NCBI RefSeq assembly: GCF_943733665.1
Contig: NZ_OX030782.1
Location: 1,198,001-1,262,000 of the forward strand
DNA from: Aquimarina sp. Aq107
GTDB lineage: Bacteria; Bacteroidota; Bacteroidia; Flavobacteriales; Flavobacteriaceae
Direction: 5' to 3'
DNA length: 64,000 bases
Shown here: positions 17,002-25,928 of the stretch, one piece after another
How the letters are laid out: every line of letters starts with the position of its first letter
Position numbering within the stretch: the stretch's first letter is position 1
The notes under the pieces: model-generated
The model's database searches: none
What the model was told of the DNA's origin: nothing
Seen by the model: only the letters and a program-made list of their open reading frames with translations
Program-made: the position numbers and the translations under genes

Positions 17002-18309
17002 TTAATTTAATTTTCGTAATTGTTTCTTTATTTTTCGAATTGCGGATTCGATAGACTTTTCTGGTTCAATTACATTATACTCTCCCCAGAATTGTGGGTC
17101 AGAGAAACCAGAGGCTTCATCACTAATTACTACAGATGATTTTAAACGATCTTTAGGGCGTAAATTTTCATTCTCTGGATTCTTTTTCCAATCAGTAACA
17201 GCCATTTCTATATTTAGCTTATAGGTAGAGTTAAATAACTTCTTTTTCCAGTTTACTTTAAAAACTAAATCGATTTTACCGTATCCGTAGTACCATCTTC
17301 CATTCTTTTCTCTATAATTCATGTTATAAGTAGCAACGGTAGGGTACACTTTGGCTCTGGTAGGTTTTTTTCTAACAAATAATTTACTTGCTTCTTCTCG
17401 GTCATCTAACTTAAGACTAAAAACAGCTTTTGTTAATGCTAATGTTTCTGAATCTATATATAACTTTCCGTAGTAATAAAGATCTTTGATGTACGGTCTT
17501 TGTTTAAACTTAAGAACATAAATATAGCGATCATTAATTTTAGTGGATTTATCAAAGCTGAATTCATATATTTTCAATATATCCTCGGTAAACAGAAGGT
17601 CTGGATTTTTCATTACATCAATGAATAAGGTACTTGATGGTCCACCTTGAAGCTTTAATGTTAGTGTGTCTAACTTTTTGTAATCAGCGCTTTTTCTGGC
17701 TTTGTATAATTTAATAACATCATTTTTATCAGACGCATAAGGCTTTTTATATACATCTACAACCGCTTCAGAAAGCGAAACATACGTGCGTCTCCGTTTT
17801 ATAGTCTCCCTGTAAAAAGCCGTCATAATTGTATTATCACTTTGATAATTAGCACCACGTTTTTTCATTACTGCTTTAATAAGAGCTTCTGGATTTCTAG
17901 GGTCAATATTTATTTCTGTAAGTTCTGTGATTGATGCAGATAGTTGGATTTTTGTTTTACTACCTTTTAGTGTTGACAATGATACTATTTTGCCTTTATA
18001 CCCTAAGAATGAAATAGTAATATTGGCACTGGCATTACTTTTTGGAACTTTTAGCAAAAATTCACCTTCGCTATTTGTAATGGTCGAAATGTTAGTTCCG
18101 TTAAGAGAAACTGTTGCAGAAACTAAAGGCTCATTATCAGTTTTATCTACTACAAATCCTTTATATTCATTGTAGTTTGTTTCGTTTGGGATGCCAGTGT
18201 CTTGAAAAAAGCTAAACGCCTGAAGACTATTAGAATACCCAATAATTAAAAATATACTAAGTAAAAAGGTAAAACCATTTTTACTTAAAAAAGTACTTTT
18301 TTTATTCAT
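17002..18309 (-). CDS. Carboxypeptidase-like regulatory domain protein, exported
   Basis: The 435-residue protein has an N-terminal signal sequence (hydrophobic stretch around residues 13-31, ending LQAFS). It is followed by a carboxypeptidase-D regulatory-like beta-sandwich at about residues 48-125 (GFVVDKTDNEPLVSATVSLNGTN, NSEGEFLLKVP). The rest, about 300 residues, is the Bacteroidota-specific extension seen in such cell-envelope proteins, rich in beta strands and lysine (TAFYRETIKRRRTYVSLSEAVVDVYKKPY). There is no TonB-dependent receptor barrel, so it is not a SusC protein. It is a single gene with a terminator at its 3' end. The molecular role is unknown. Confidence 0.75.
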   Translation of the reverse strand: MNKKSTFLSKNGFTFLLSIFLIIGYSNSLQAFSFFQDTGIPNETNYNEYKGFVVDKTDNEPLVSATVSLNGTNISTITNSEGEFLLKVPKSNASANITISFLGYKGKIVSLSTLKGSKTKIQLSASITELTEINIDPRNPEALIKAVMKKRGANYQSDNTIMTAFYRETIKRRRTYVSLSEAVVDVYKKPYASDKNDVIKLYKARKSADYKKLDTLTLKLQGGPSSTLFIDVMKNPDLLFTEDILKIYEFSFDKSTKINDRYIYVLKFKQRPYIKDLYYYGKLYIDSETLALTKAVFSLKLDDREEASKLFVRKKPTRAKVYPTVATYNMNYREKNGRWYYGYGKIDLVFKVNWKKKLFNSTYKLNIEMAVTDWKKNPENENLRPKDRLKSSVVISDEASGFSDPQFWGEYNVIEPEKSIESAIRKIKKQLRKLN

Positions 18310-18508
18310 ATCATATTCGTTCAGTTAATACTATCATTCTTAAAGTTCGAGGTAAAATGTAAAGTATACAATATACTAAATTTACCAGTGAATTTTAATG
18401 TACAATAGTTAAAAATGAGCTAATTATGAGTTTGTGAGTGCTAGTTTTGATAATTGCAAAGCATTAGATTTTAGTAAATTATCATTAAAAAAGAATTCTA
18501 TTAATGAG

Positions 18509-18534
18509 TATTTTTCTTTTTAAAAAGAAAAATA
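18509..18534. repeat. 26-bp perfect palindrome near the 3' end of the kinase gene
   Basis: The 13-bp arms 18509-18521 and 18522-18534 are exact reverse complements with no loop, almost wholly A/T with one G-C pair per arm. It lies 12 bp after the stop of the leftward hybrid kinase gene and may act as its transcription end. Confidence 0.5.
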
Positions 18535-18545
18535 AGAATGATATT

Positions 18546-19949
18546 TTAGTGATATCCACTATGATCACCAAACCAATTTTTGAGCTTTATATTTAATATT
18601 TCTGTAGTAAAAGGTTTGGTAATGTAATCATCGAGCCCTTTTGCAATAAATCGCTCTGCATCGCCAGGCAATGCGTTAGAAGTAATGGCAATTACAGGAG
18701 GTACTTTTTTATATCCTTGTCGGATTAGTTTACAGGTTTCTACGCCATCTAGTTCTGGCAAGTTGATATCCATAAGAATAAGATCGTATGTGTCTTCTTC
18801 AAACATTTCTATTGCTTTTCTACCTGTCTTAGCAACATCAGCAGTACATCCCAAATATTTAAGTATTTGTTTAGAAACGATAATGTTTGTTTCTGAATCT
18901 TCTACTAGTAAAGCATGAAGATTAAATTTTTGATCATTACTTTTATCAAAAGCTTTCTCCGTAGATGGTATAACAGCGTTAGATATTTTTGTTTTAAAAG
19001 TGAACCAGAAGTTACTTCCTTTTCCGATTTCGCTTTGCACTCCTAGTTTACCATTCATTAGGTCCACTAATTTTTTGCTTATTGTTAGTCCTAACCCAGT
19101 TCCTTCACCCACAAGAATGGCTTCGTTATGTACTTGGCTAAATCTGTTAAATAATGATTTTTGGTCCTCTTTACTTATACCAATTCCAGAATCTTCAACT
19201 TCTATCTTAAAGGTTAATTCGTCATTTTTTTTAGAAACCAACGAAGACTTTACGGTAATGGTACCTTTATTGGTAAATTTAATAGCATTACCAATTAGAT
19301 TAGAAATCACTTGTTTTAATCTATTATCATCGGCATAGATTTGTTCTGGTAAGGTGTCCGGGTATTCAGAAATTAAATCAATACCTTTCGCTTTGCTATT
19401 AGCAAGGAATAGGTCAATATTTTGATGTATTAATTTTTTAAGATTAATACCTTTCGGGGATAAAGAAAATTTTCCTGCTTCCATTTTGGATAAATCCAGA
19501 ATTTGATTTAGAATATCTAATAAATTCTGTGAGGATTGGTGGATAGTACTTACATACTCCTTCTGTAAATCATCTAATTTTGTGTTCTTGAAAAGTAAAT
19601 CAATCATACCAATAACTCCAACCATAGGAGTTCTGATTTCATGACTCATATTAGCTAAAAAATCTTGTTTAAATTTTGAAGCTTGAAGAATCTGCTTATT
19701 TGTACCTTTCAGTTTATCTAAATTACGCCCACCAAACATTGCAAAAAGTCCCAGAAATATGGGTGCAGTATCTATTATATAATGTATAGGGTGTGTTTTT
19801 TGTATAAATAGAACAGATTCCAAAGAAAACTCTAAACCTAATTTAGAAATATCTATACTGGTAGCAACAATCGGGAACATTAGTCCGAATAAAATTCCAT
19901 AAAAGGTATATTTTGCGGCTTCAGATTTTAACCATGATTTTTGACTCAT
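18546..19949 (-). CDS. Membrane hybrid sensor histidine kinase with receiver domain
   Basis: The 467-residue protein has two N-terminal membrane helices (about residues 14-30 and 56-73) with a short loop and no recognisable sensor domain. It continues with HisKA (SHEIRTPM, phospho-acceptor His103) and a HATPase (N box NLIGNAIKF, DSGIGIS, GEGTGLGL). It ends with a receiver domain (HALLVEDSETN, LILMDINLPELDG with Asp394, TSNALPG and the conserved Lys of ITKPF). It probably passes phosphate through its own receiver to a separate HPt or regulator. None is nearby. The gene lies after moaA on the same strand with a 126-bp gap, so probably its own unit. Confidence 0.92.
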   Translation of the reverse strand: MSQKSWLKSEAAKYTFYGILFGLMFPIVATSIDISKLGLEFSLESVLFIQKTHPIHYIIDTAPIFLGLFAMFGGRNLDKLKGTNKQILQASKFKQDFLANMSHEIRTPMVGVIGMIDLLFKNTKLDDLQKEYVSTIHQSSQNLLDILNQILDLSKMEAGKFSLSPKGINLKKLIHQNIDLFLANSKAKGIDLISEYPDTLPEQIYADDNRLKQVISNLIGNAIKFTNKGTITVKSSLVSKKNDELTFKIEVEDSGIGISKEDQKSLFNRFSQVHNEAILVGEGTGLGLTISKKLVDLMNGKLGVQSEIGKGSNFWFTFKTKISNAVIPSTEKAFDKSNDQKFNLHALLVEDSETNIIVSKQILKYLGCTADVAKTGRKAIEMFEEDTYDLILMDINLPELDGVETCKLIRQGYKKVPPVIAITSNALPGDAERFIAKGLDDYITKPFTTEILNIKLKNWFGDHSGYH

Positions 19950-20075
19950 AGATGGTTTTTTGACTACGATCTTACGTTAGTTAATGATCCGATAAGGTTA
20001 TTTTGGGGCCTTACTGGGATATATGCTAAATATAGTGGTTTTTTTGTAAATGAATAATATCTACTTTTTCGATTA

Positions 20076-21089
20076 CTAGCCGCCGATACTAATCATGCTT
20101 CTATTTTGAGAATGAAGTTCAGGGTTTTCTAGTTTATCAGGAGTATCCATTCCTCCTCGAGAAGCAAATTTATGCTTTAGAGCAGATTGTATCGTTGGAA
20201 GTATTGATTGATTAGCCCTAAGTGGTTTTAATAAGGAAAACTCATTATTAGAAAATAAACAGTTTTTTAGTTTCCCATCTGCTGTAATACGTATTCTATT
20301 ACACGTATCGCAAAAAGGATTCGTAACAGAACTAATAATAGCAAAACGACCTAAATGCCCATCAATTTTATAATTTCTAGCAGTGTCATTAGGTGAGTCT
20401 GTTAATCTTTTCAGTTGCAACGGGAAAGTATAATGTACTTTGTCCAATATCTCTTGCTGTGTTACTAATTTATCCATATTCCATTGATTACCATCAAAAG
20501 GCATGAATTCAATAAATCGAATAGTAAGATTTTGATTCTTTGTTAGATTAATAAAATCAATGATTTCATCTTCATTGAATTTTTTTATTAAAACAATATT
20601 TAGTTTAACATGAAAACCTTCCTTTTGAAAAAGTTGAATGGTATTCCAGACTTTATCGAATTCATTTCGGCGAGTAATTTTCTCAAACTTTTCTTTATGT
20701 AGTGAGTCGATACTTATGGTAATGGTATTAACATTACTTGCTTTTAAAAGAGGAAGAAAACGATCTGCTAATACTCCATTAGTCGTAATTCCTATTTCTA
20801 CAGGCAGTGTGGCTAGTTTTTCTAAAATTAATGGAAAATCTTTTCTTACCATTGGTTCTCCACCAGTTAACCTAATCTTGGTAACACCAATATTAACAAA
20901 CTCTTTTGCAATTGTATGGATTTCATCTGACGTCATTAGATGTTCTTTAGGTCTCAATGGTATTCCATTCGCGGGCATGCAATAGGTACATCTTAGATTG
21001 CATCTTTCTGTCAAAGAAATTCTAAGATATGTGTGTTTTCGTCCTAAACTATCTGTTAATATGTTCTGATTATTTATATCCACTTTCAA
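20076..21089 (-). CDS. moaA: GTP 3',8-cyclase MoaA (molybdenum cofactor step 1)
   Basis: This radical SAM enzyme, with MoaC, converts GTP to cyclic pyranopterin monophosphate. In its 337 residues the N-terminal SAM cluster is C30, C34 and C37 (LTERCNLRCTYCMP). The C-terminal substrate-binding cluster is C260, C263 and C277 (FCDTCNRIRITADGKLKNC). The chain ends in the conserved GG pair. The start codon is TTG (21087-21089), placed directly after the TAA of moaCB with no gap; no ATG lies before the first cluster. It is the last gene of the modE-mobA-moaD-moaE-moaCB-moaA operon. Confidence 0.95.
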   Translation of the reverse strand: MKVDINNQNILTDSLGRKHTYLRISLTERCNLRCTYCMPANGIPLRPKEHLMTSDEIHTIAKEFVNIGVTKIRLTGGEPMVRKDFPLILEKLATLPVEIGITTNGVLADRFLPLLKASNVNTITISIDSLHKEKFEKITRRNEFDKVWNTIQLFQKEGFHVKLNIVLIKKFNEDEIIDFINLTKNQNLTIRFIEFMPFDGNQWNMDKLVTQQEILDKVHYTFPLQLKRLTDSPNDTARNYKIDGHLGRFAIISSVTNPFCDTCNRIRITADGKLKNCLFSNNEFSLLKPLRANQSILPTIQSALKHKFASRGGMDTPDKLENPELHSQNRSMISIGG

Positions 21090-22010
21090 TTAAGATTCGT
21101 TTCCATCGTGTTTAGCTCCTTTTAATATTCGAAAGGTATGCAATACAGCAGGGAAAATAGCTTCCATAGATTCTTTTGCTCCATTTGTTGATCCTGGTAA
21201 TGCAAGTATTAATGATTCTCCAATCACGCCTGCAACACTTCTAGAAAGCATAGCATATGGCATCCTGTTTTGACCATAAGTTCGGATTGCTTCTTCTATT
21301 CCAGGAATTCTACGTTCTATTAAAGGGAGTAGTGCTTCTGGTGTTACATCCCGAGGTGATAATCCGGTACCCCCAGTAAAAATGATAAGATCATTCTCAT
21401 CTTTTCTTAATTGCTTTACCTGTTGCTGTATTTCATCTATCTCATCTGGGATTATTGTATATGTGTTAATGGTAACCCCACATTCTTTTAATTTTTCTAT
21501 AATCGCTTTACCTGCTTTATCTTCTTTATGACCTGCAGAAATTGAGTCAGAACATACAATAACACCCGCTGTAAAAGGTTCTCCATTATCTTTGTAACTA
21601 GATTTCCCTCCTCGTTTTTTAAGCAACTTAATATGTTGGATTTCTACATTTTTGTCAACAGGCTTAAGCATATCATACATTGTGAGGGCTACTACAGATA
21701 CTCCATGCATTGCTTCAACTTCTACACCCGTTTTATAAATGGTTTTTACCGTCATTTCTATGACAATTTCTAGATTATTAATTTTGTAATCTATGCTAGT
21801 GTATTCAATAGGTAAGGGATGACAATCCGGAATCATATCACTGGTTCTTTTAACGGCAAATAAACCTGCAGTTTTAGCCATTTCAAAAACATCTCCTTTA
21901 GGAATACATTTAGAAACAATGGCTTGTATGGTTTCGGAACTTCCTACTTTTACAATAGCTTGCGCTACTGCCGTACGAAGTGTATTATTTTTATGTGTGA
22001 TGTCTACCAT
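21090..22010 (-). CDS. moaCB: Bifunctional MoaC-MoaB/MogA fusion (molybdenum cofactor)
   Basis: The 306-residue protein joins two cofactor enzymes. Residues 1-150 are MoaC, cyclic pyranopterin monophosphate synthase (MVDITHKNNTLRTA, DMIPDCHPLPI, and EVEAMHGVSVVALTMYDMLK). Residues 155-300 are a MoaB/MogA-type domain that adenylates or handles molybdopterin (GVIVCSDSISAGHKEDKAG, FTGGTGLSPRDVTPEA, and LALPGSTNGAKESMEAI). The same fusion is known in other Bacteroidota. It lies 2 bp from moaE and abuts moaA. Confidence 0.95.
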   Translation of the reverse strand: MVDITHKNNTLRTAVAQAIVKVGSSETIQAIVSKCIPKGDVFEMAKTAGLFAVKRTSDMIPDCHPLPIEYTSIDYKINNLEIVIEMTVKTIYKTGVEVEAMHGVSVVALTMYDMLKPVDKNVEIQHIKLLKKRGGKSSYKDNGEPFTAGVIVCSDSISAGHKEDKAGKAIIEKLKECGVTINTYTIIPDEIDEIQQQVKQLRKDENDLIIFTGGTGLSPRDVTPEALLPLIERRIPGIEEAIRTYGQNRMPYAMLSRSVAGVIGESLILALPGSTNGAKESMEAIFPAVLHTFRILKGAKHDGNES

Positions 22011-22012
22011 TC

Positions 22013-22450
22013 TTAATTATTTACTTTCCAAACGTGAGTTTCATCTTCAAAAATTTCTTTTCCAAATACAGGGACATCTTTTTTTATTTCTTCAACTAAA
22101 AACTCCAATGCTTCAAAAGCTACTCTTCTATGCGGAGCAGATACAAATACAAAAAGACAAATTTCGCCAGCTTTTACTTTTCCTAAACTATGATAAATAT
22201 GCATACAGGTAAGATCATATTTATCAAAAGTAGCTTCACGTATTTCGTGAAATTTTTCTTCGGCCATATCCTTATACGCAGAATATTCAATCGCTTGTAC
22301 AATATTACCGTCAATCTCATCTGCTCGTACTTGGCCTAAAAAAATATCGTGAGCACCAATAGTTGTCTTAGTTTGATGTTTTTCGATAGAGTTTGCGATA
22401 AAATTTGGACGTATCGGTCCTTCTACAAAAACAGTTTTTCTTTTTTCCAT
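22013..22450 (-). CDS. moaE: Molybdopterin synthase large subunit MoaE
   Basis: The 145-residue protein matches the full length of MoaE, which with MoaD inserts two sulfurs into precursor Z. Recognisable segments are DIFLGQVRADEIDG, AIEYSAYKDMAEEKFHEIRE, HIYHSLGKVKAGE and VFVSAPHRRVAFEALEFLVEEIKK (conserved active-site Arg pair). The ending VPVFGKEIFEDETHVWKVN corresponds to the usual PIWKKE...WV tail. Confidence 0.95.
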   Translation of the reverse strand: MEKRKTVFVEGPIRPNFIANSIEKHQTKTTIGAHDIFLGQVRADEIDGNIVQAIEYSAYKDMAEEKFHEIREATFDKYDLTCMHIYHSLGKVKAGEICLFVFVSAPHRRVAFEALEFLVEEIKKDVPVFGKEIFEDETHVWKVNN

Positions 22451-22462
22451 GTATTACTTTTT

Positions 22463-22702
22463 TTAACCACCAGAAAATGGAGGTAATAACGCTATCTCAC
22501 TTGTAGGGTTAAGTAGAGTGTTATTTGACTTAATTTCTTTATCAATCGCAATTTTAAATGATAAACTTTGCAATTTTTGATATTTGTTTTTTAGTAAATT
22601 TTCTAATTGATCTACTTTGCTACCATGTTCTAAAGAAATAATTTCTTCTTTACAATTAGTAGCTTCAGCAATCATCCCGAAATATAAAACCTTTAATTCC
22701 AT
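22463..22702 (-). CDS. moaD: Molybdopterin synthase small subunit MoaD
   Basis: This 79-residue ubiquitin-like sulfur carrier ends in PPFSGG, with the C-terminal Gly-Gly that is thiocarboxylated. MELKVLYFGMIAEATNCKEE is the usual first strand and loop. Its start overlaps the end of mobA by 10 bp, and moaE follows at 12 bp. No moeB-type activating enzyme is encoded in this window. Confidence 0.93.
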   Translation of the reverse strand: MELKVLYFGMIAEATNCKEEIISLEHGSKVDQLENLLKNKYQKLQSLSFKIAIDKEIKSNNTLLNPTSEIALLPPFSGG

Positions 22703-23265
22703 TGTGTTGCCTGTTTATATTGTTGAGGTGTGTTTATGTTTTTTATGTACGGAGCTATAGCATCTTCTGTAGGAATACTTTTTACTTTTAGAGTAGAAAG
22801 TGTTTTTCTTAAGCTTAAACGTTTGTTATTGATACTTTCTAGAAAAGTACTAATAACAGATTCATTATATAATGTAATTAATGGAATATCTTGGAAAGTG
22901 ATTACATCAAAATTAGGTTCATGTGCAGAAATTAATTTATCAAGAACCATATGATTTACAAAAGGGACATCACAGCTAAGGATTAAATTCTGTTTTGTTG
23001 TAGTATGAGTTAATCCAGTATAGATTCCTCCAACAGGTCCTAAATCAGGAATTATATCACAAATGCACGGATAACCAAAAATAGTATAGGCTGGATTATT
23101 AGTAATGATTAGAATTTTGTCTGTAATTGATTCTAGGGCCTTTAAAATATGAGCTATAAAAGGTTTTCCTTTGTGTAGTTTTAAACCTTTATCTTCTCCC
23201 ATTCTGCTACTTTTACCACCAGCTAGTATAATCCCTGTTATGTCTAAACCTTGCAGAGAACTCAT
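22693..23265 (-). CDS. mobA: Molybdenum cofactor guanylyltransferase MobA
   Basis: This enzyme adds GMP to molybdopterin to make the MGD form used by the nitrate reductase. It carries the nucleotidyltransferase signature GIILAGGKSSRMGEDKGL near the N-terminus and SCDVPFVNH for metal binding. ATG 23265 is preferred (191 residues) because it overlaps the upstream regulator stop as ATGA and places the signature close to the start; a longer frame to 23307 exists. Confidence 0.92.
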   Translation of the reverse strand: MSSLQGLDITGIILAGGKSSRMGEDKGLKLHKGKPFIAHILKALESITDKILIITNNPAYTIFGYPCICDIIPDLGPVGGIYTGLTHTTTKQNLILSCDVPFVNHMVLDKLISAHEPNFDVITFQDIPLITLYNESVISTFLESINNKRLSLRKTLSTLKVKSIPTEDAIAPYIKNINTPQQYKQATQWN

Positions 23266-23594
23266 AATTGTAACTCTTTTAATTGTTGATCTAAGAAATC
23301 CCAGCAATTTTTATTGATATTTTCAAATACACTAATCATTTTTAGTCCATATTCGGTGATTTCTGTGCCACCTCCACCGCTTCCTCCAGTATTAGTAATA
23401 ACAACAGGAATAGAAGCATTTTTGTTAATGGAATCAACTAAATTCCAAGCTTTTTTATACGACATCCCAAGAGATTTTGCAGCTTTAGAGAGAGAACCTT
23501 CGGTTTTTATGGCTTTTAGAATTTTAATTCTTCCTTCACCAAGGAAAACGCCCTTCTCACCTTCGATCCATATCCTGCTTTTTATATGATACAT
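23262..23594 (-). CDS. ModE-like winged-helix transcriptional regulator
   Basis: The product is about 110 residues from ATG 23594 (MYHIKSRIWIEGEKGVFLGEGRIKIL). It has the LysR-like winged helix of the ModE N-terminal domain: LKAIKTEGSLSKAAKSLGMSYKKAWNLVDSIN, then a Gly-rich wing (TNTGGSGGGGTEITEYG). The molybdate-binding MOP domains of full-length ModE are absent, as in the short ModE-like proteins. It is the first gene of the cofactor operon and probably regulates it or molybdate uptake genes elsewhere. Confidence 0.88.
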   Translation of the reverse strand: MYHIKSRIWIEGEKGVFLGEGRIKILKAIKTEGSLSKAAKSLGMSYKKAWNLVDSINKNASIPVVITNTGGSGGGGTEITEYGLKMISVFENINKNCWDFLDQQLKELQL

Positions 23595-23735
23595 GTTAGT
23601 CGTTGTTTCCTGCAAGATATAACGAAAAAAAAGAAGAATACACTCTTTCAGAAATTTTTATGATTTATTCAAAATAGAAAGAGTTTGATAAGGTAAATTG
23701 AAATTATAGTTGTGTTCTTTTTTGAAAACATAAAA

Positions 23736-24914
23736 TTAATCAGGTAGCAAAATAGTTTCTACCAAAGAATCTTTATCAACTTTACTAATATTTTCTGGAA
23801 TAAAAACTAAAGCATTTGCTACAGCATAGGAATGTAACATGGCAGAACTTTGACCTTCTAGAATTTCTACAGTTTCATTAGAAACTTTAGCTTTTAAAAA
23901 CTGTGCCCGATCTCCTTTTTTGATAAAATCTTTTGTTAAAGATTTCAGAGTCCTTTTAAGGCCAGCAGAAGCGGAATCACCCATTATTTTTTGAATAACA
24001 GGAATTACATAAATATAAAAGCAAGTAAGAGAGGATGCAGGATTACCGGGTAAAGCAAAAATGAATGTTTCCTTATTTTTTCCAAAAAACAATGGTTTAC
24101 CAGGTTTTTGTTTGATTTTATAAAATAATTCTTCAGTACCAAGTTCGGATAAAGCTTCTTTTACAAAATCGTAATCACCTACAGAAATTCCTCCACTGAT
24201 TAATACTAAATCATTATTTTTAATAGCTTGTCTGATTGTTTCTTTTGTACTTTCGTATTCATCCTGAACAATATATTTATTAATTTCTTTTATTTGAAAT
24301 TGCTCTAGAACAGCTTGTAGTTGAACAGAATTGCTTTCATAGATTTTTCCTTCTTGCAGTTTTTGTCCAGGCGCTATCAATTCATTTCCAGTTGTTATTA
24401 TTGCTGCGCTTGGGGGAACAAAAACTTCTAAATCAGTAATCCCTAATCCTGCTAAAAATCCAATACCAGCAGGAGATATTTTTGTTCCTTTTTCTAATGC
24501 AATATCTCCTTTTTTTATCTGTTCTCCAGTGGCTCTAATATTTTGGTTTTGGTGTATTTCTTCATTTATGGTAATAGTGTTTTCTGATCTTATTACCTTT
24601 TCTTGTATTACTATAGTATTTGCATTATCAGGAACTCTTGCACCTGTAAAAATGCGAACTCCTTGTCCTGGCAATAATGAATAATCATCTGCATCACCTG
24701 CTTTTACTTCACCAATAATTTGATAGGTGTTTTTATCATGAAGTAACAAGGCGTATCCATCCATCGCTGATTGACGGAATGGTGGCATATGTATGGGAGT
24801 AGGAATATTTTTGCTAAGCCTTAATCCATTGGTATCTTTTAATAAAACGGTTTTTGTTTTAGGAGTATAAAGTACTTCAGAGATTATAGACAATGCTTTT
24901 GATACAGAAATCAT
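23736..24914 (-). CDS. moeA: Molybdopterin molybdenumtransferase MoeA
   Basis: This enzyme inserts molybdate into adenylated molybdopterin. The 392-residue product from ATG 24914 starts MISVSKALSII. It has the MoeA features PPFRQSAMDGYAL, GARVPDNANTIVIQE, the MoaB-like domain with TTGNELIAPGQ and SGGISVGDYDFVKEAL, and FALPGNPASSLTCF. The open frame runs further upstream to 24989 but then overlaps a terminator. A -7-like box TATTTTTG lies at 24933-24940. It is separate from the moa operon, 120 bp away from modE but on the same strand. Confidence 0.95.
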   Translation of the reverse strand: MISVSKALSIISEVLYTPKTKTVLLKDTNGLRLSKNIPTPIHMPPFRQSAMDGYALLLHDKNTYQIIGEVKAGDADDYSLLPGQGVRIFTGARVPDNANTIVIQEKVIRSENTITINEEIHQNQNIRATGEQIKKGDIALEKGTKISPAGIGFLAGLGITDLEVFVPPSAAIITTGNELIAPGQKLQEGKIYESNSVQLQAVLEQFQIKEINKYIVQDEYESTKETIRQAIKNNDLVLISGGISVGDYDFVKEALSELGTEELFYKIKQKPGKPLFFGKNKETFIFALPGNPASSLTCFYIYVIPVIQKIMGDSASAGLKRTLKSLTKDFIKKGDRAQFLKAKVSNETVEILEGQSSAMLHSYAVANALVFIPENISKVDKDSLVETILLPD

Positions 24915-24980
24915 TTTCGAATTATTTTGTATCAAAAATATTGCTTTGTTAGGAGCTAACCTAAATTTTATAACGCATAA

Positions 24981-25007
24981 AAAAAGCACGGCAATAAATA
25001 CCGTGCT
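24981..25007 (-). terminator. Leftward terminator after the T9SS cargo gene
   Basis: The stem 24985-24991 with 25001-25007 (AGCACGG/CCGTGCT) is followed on the minus strand by a run of T. It ends the leftward gene at 25037 and supports the downstream start chosen for moeA. Confidence 0.85.
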
Positions 25008-25036
25008 ATCATAAAACCTTACTTTTTATGATTGAT

Positions 25037-25570
25037 TTAACCTTTAAAAACGATTTTTTTTAGTTTGTAACCTTCAATTTTAATGAAGTATGTTTTTGGA
25101 TCTCTATAATTATGAATGTAATCATCAATTATACCGTGATCTAATAATCTACCTGTTAGCGTATAAAGACTATAGTTAAGACCTTGGGGAACTTCTTTGA
25201 TGTCTTTAAATGTTTCTAAACCGGTACTTTGCTGACAAGTTGAGTCTGCTAGAAATCTATCGATAAAGGTAACTCGTCCTTTTTTCTCTCCTTCTAAAGT
25301 AACTGTTGCGGATTCGTCTACGTCAAGAATTCCGTTTCCAGAAATATCTCCTAATATAATTAAGCAAGCGTTTCTGATTTTAATTCTTGCACCGTTTTCG
25401 ATATGTAAACTTTCTGTTATAAAAATAACACCTTCTTCGGTATTTTCGTCTAAACCATTAATTATGGTGTTCTCAGTCACTGACATTAATTTATAAGAAA
25501 TGTCAATTTTTACGTTCGCAAATGCAACACTTGCGAAAAGTAATGTTAATAGGGGTAATAATTTTTTCAT
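25037..25570 (-). CDS. Small secreted protein with T9SS-type C-terminal sorting domain
   Basis: The 177-residue protein has a clear signal peptide (MKKLLPLLTLLFASVAFA). Residues 20-120 form short beta-helix-like strands (IENGARIKIRNACLIILGDISGNGILDV), as in right-handed beta-helix adhesin fragments. The final 60 residues (LNYSLYTLTGRLLDHG...KTYFIKIEGYKLKKIVFKG) match the type A sorting domain that directs proteins through the T9SS. It is thus likely exported to the cell surface. The function is unknown. Confidence 0.72.
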   Translation of the reverse strand: MKKLLPLLTLLFASVAFANVKIDISYKLMSVTENTIINGLDENTEEGVIFITESLHIENGARIKIRNACLIILGDISGNGILDVDESATVTLEGEKKGRVTFIDRFLADSTCQQSTGLETFKDIKEVPQGLNYSLYTLTGRLLDHGIIDDYIHNYRDPKTYFIKIEGYKLKKIVFKG

Positions 25571-25928
25571 AAGGTTCAGTTTTTGGGTTAAACTGCAATT
25601 TAAAAAGTAAGCTTTTTCTTACTAATTTAGTGTTTTTATCGTTGTAAAACACATAATCAACGACAAGATACAACTTTTTATGTTAAAACCGTAATTTTTT
25701 ACATTTAAATATTGATTTTGTTACTATGGATTTGATAAAATTTCTCATTTAACCTATAAACACTGGTGTTTAGACAAATGTTAAATTTTAGAGTTTTATT
25801 AACAGATTGATTTCCAATTTATTGCTTTTAGAGGTTTTCGTTGTAAAATGATAGATCCCGTTTTTTTAAGTGTTATTTTTAAAAATTAGTATGTGATTTA
25901 AGGATATTTAATTTTAAATTTGATCATA
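25571..25928. other. Intergenic region, no gene seen
   Basis: 358 bp of AT-rich sequence between divergent genes. It presumably holds the promoters for the T9SS cargo gene and the patatin-like gene, but I see no convincing consensus match, hairpin or open frame. Confidence 0.5.

Noticed and set aside
17002..18309. SusC/TonB-dependent receptor
   Set aside because: It shares the carboxypeptidase regulatory-like domain seen at SusC N-termini, but at 435 residues it has no plug and barrel.
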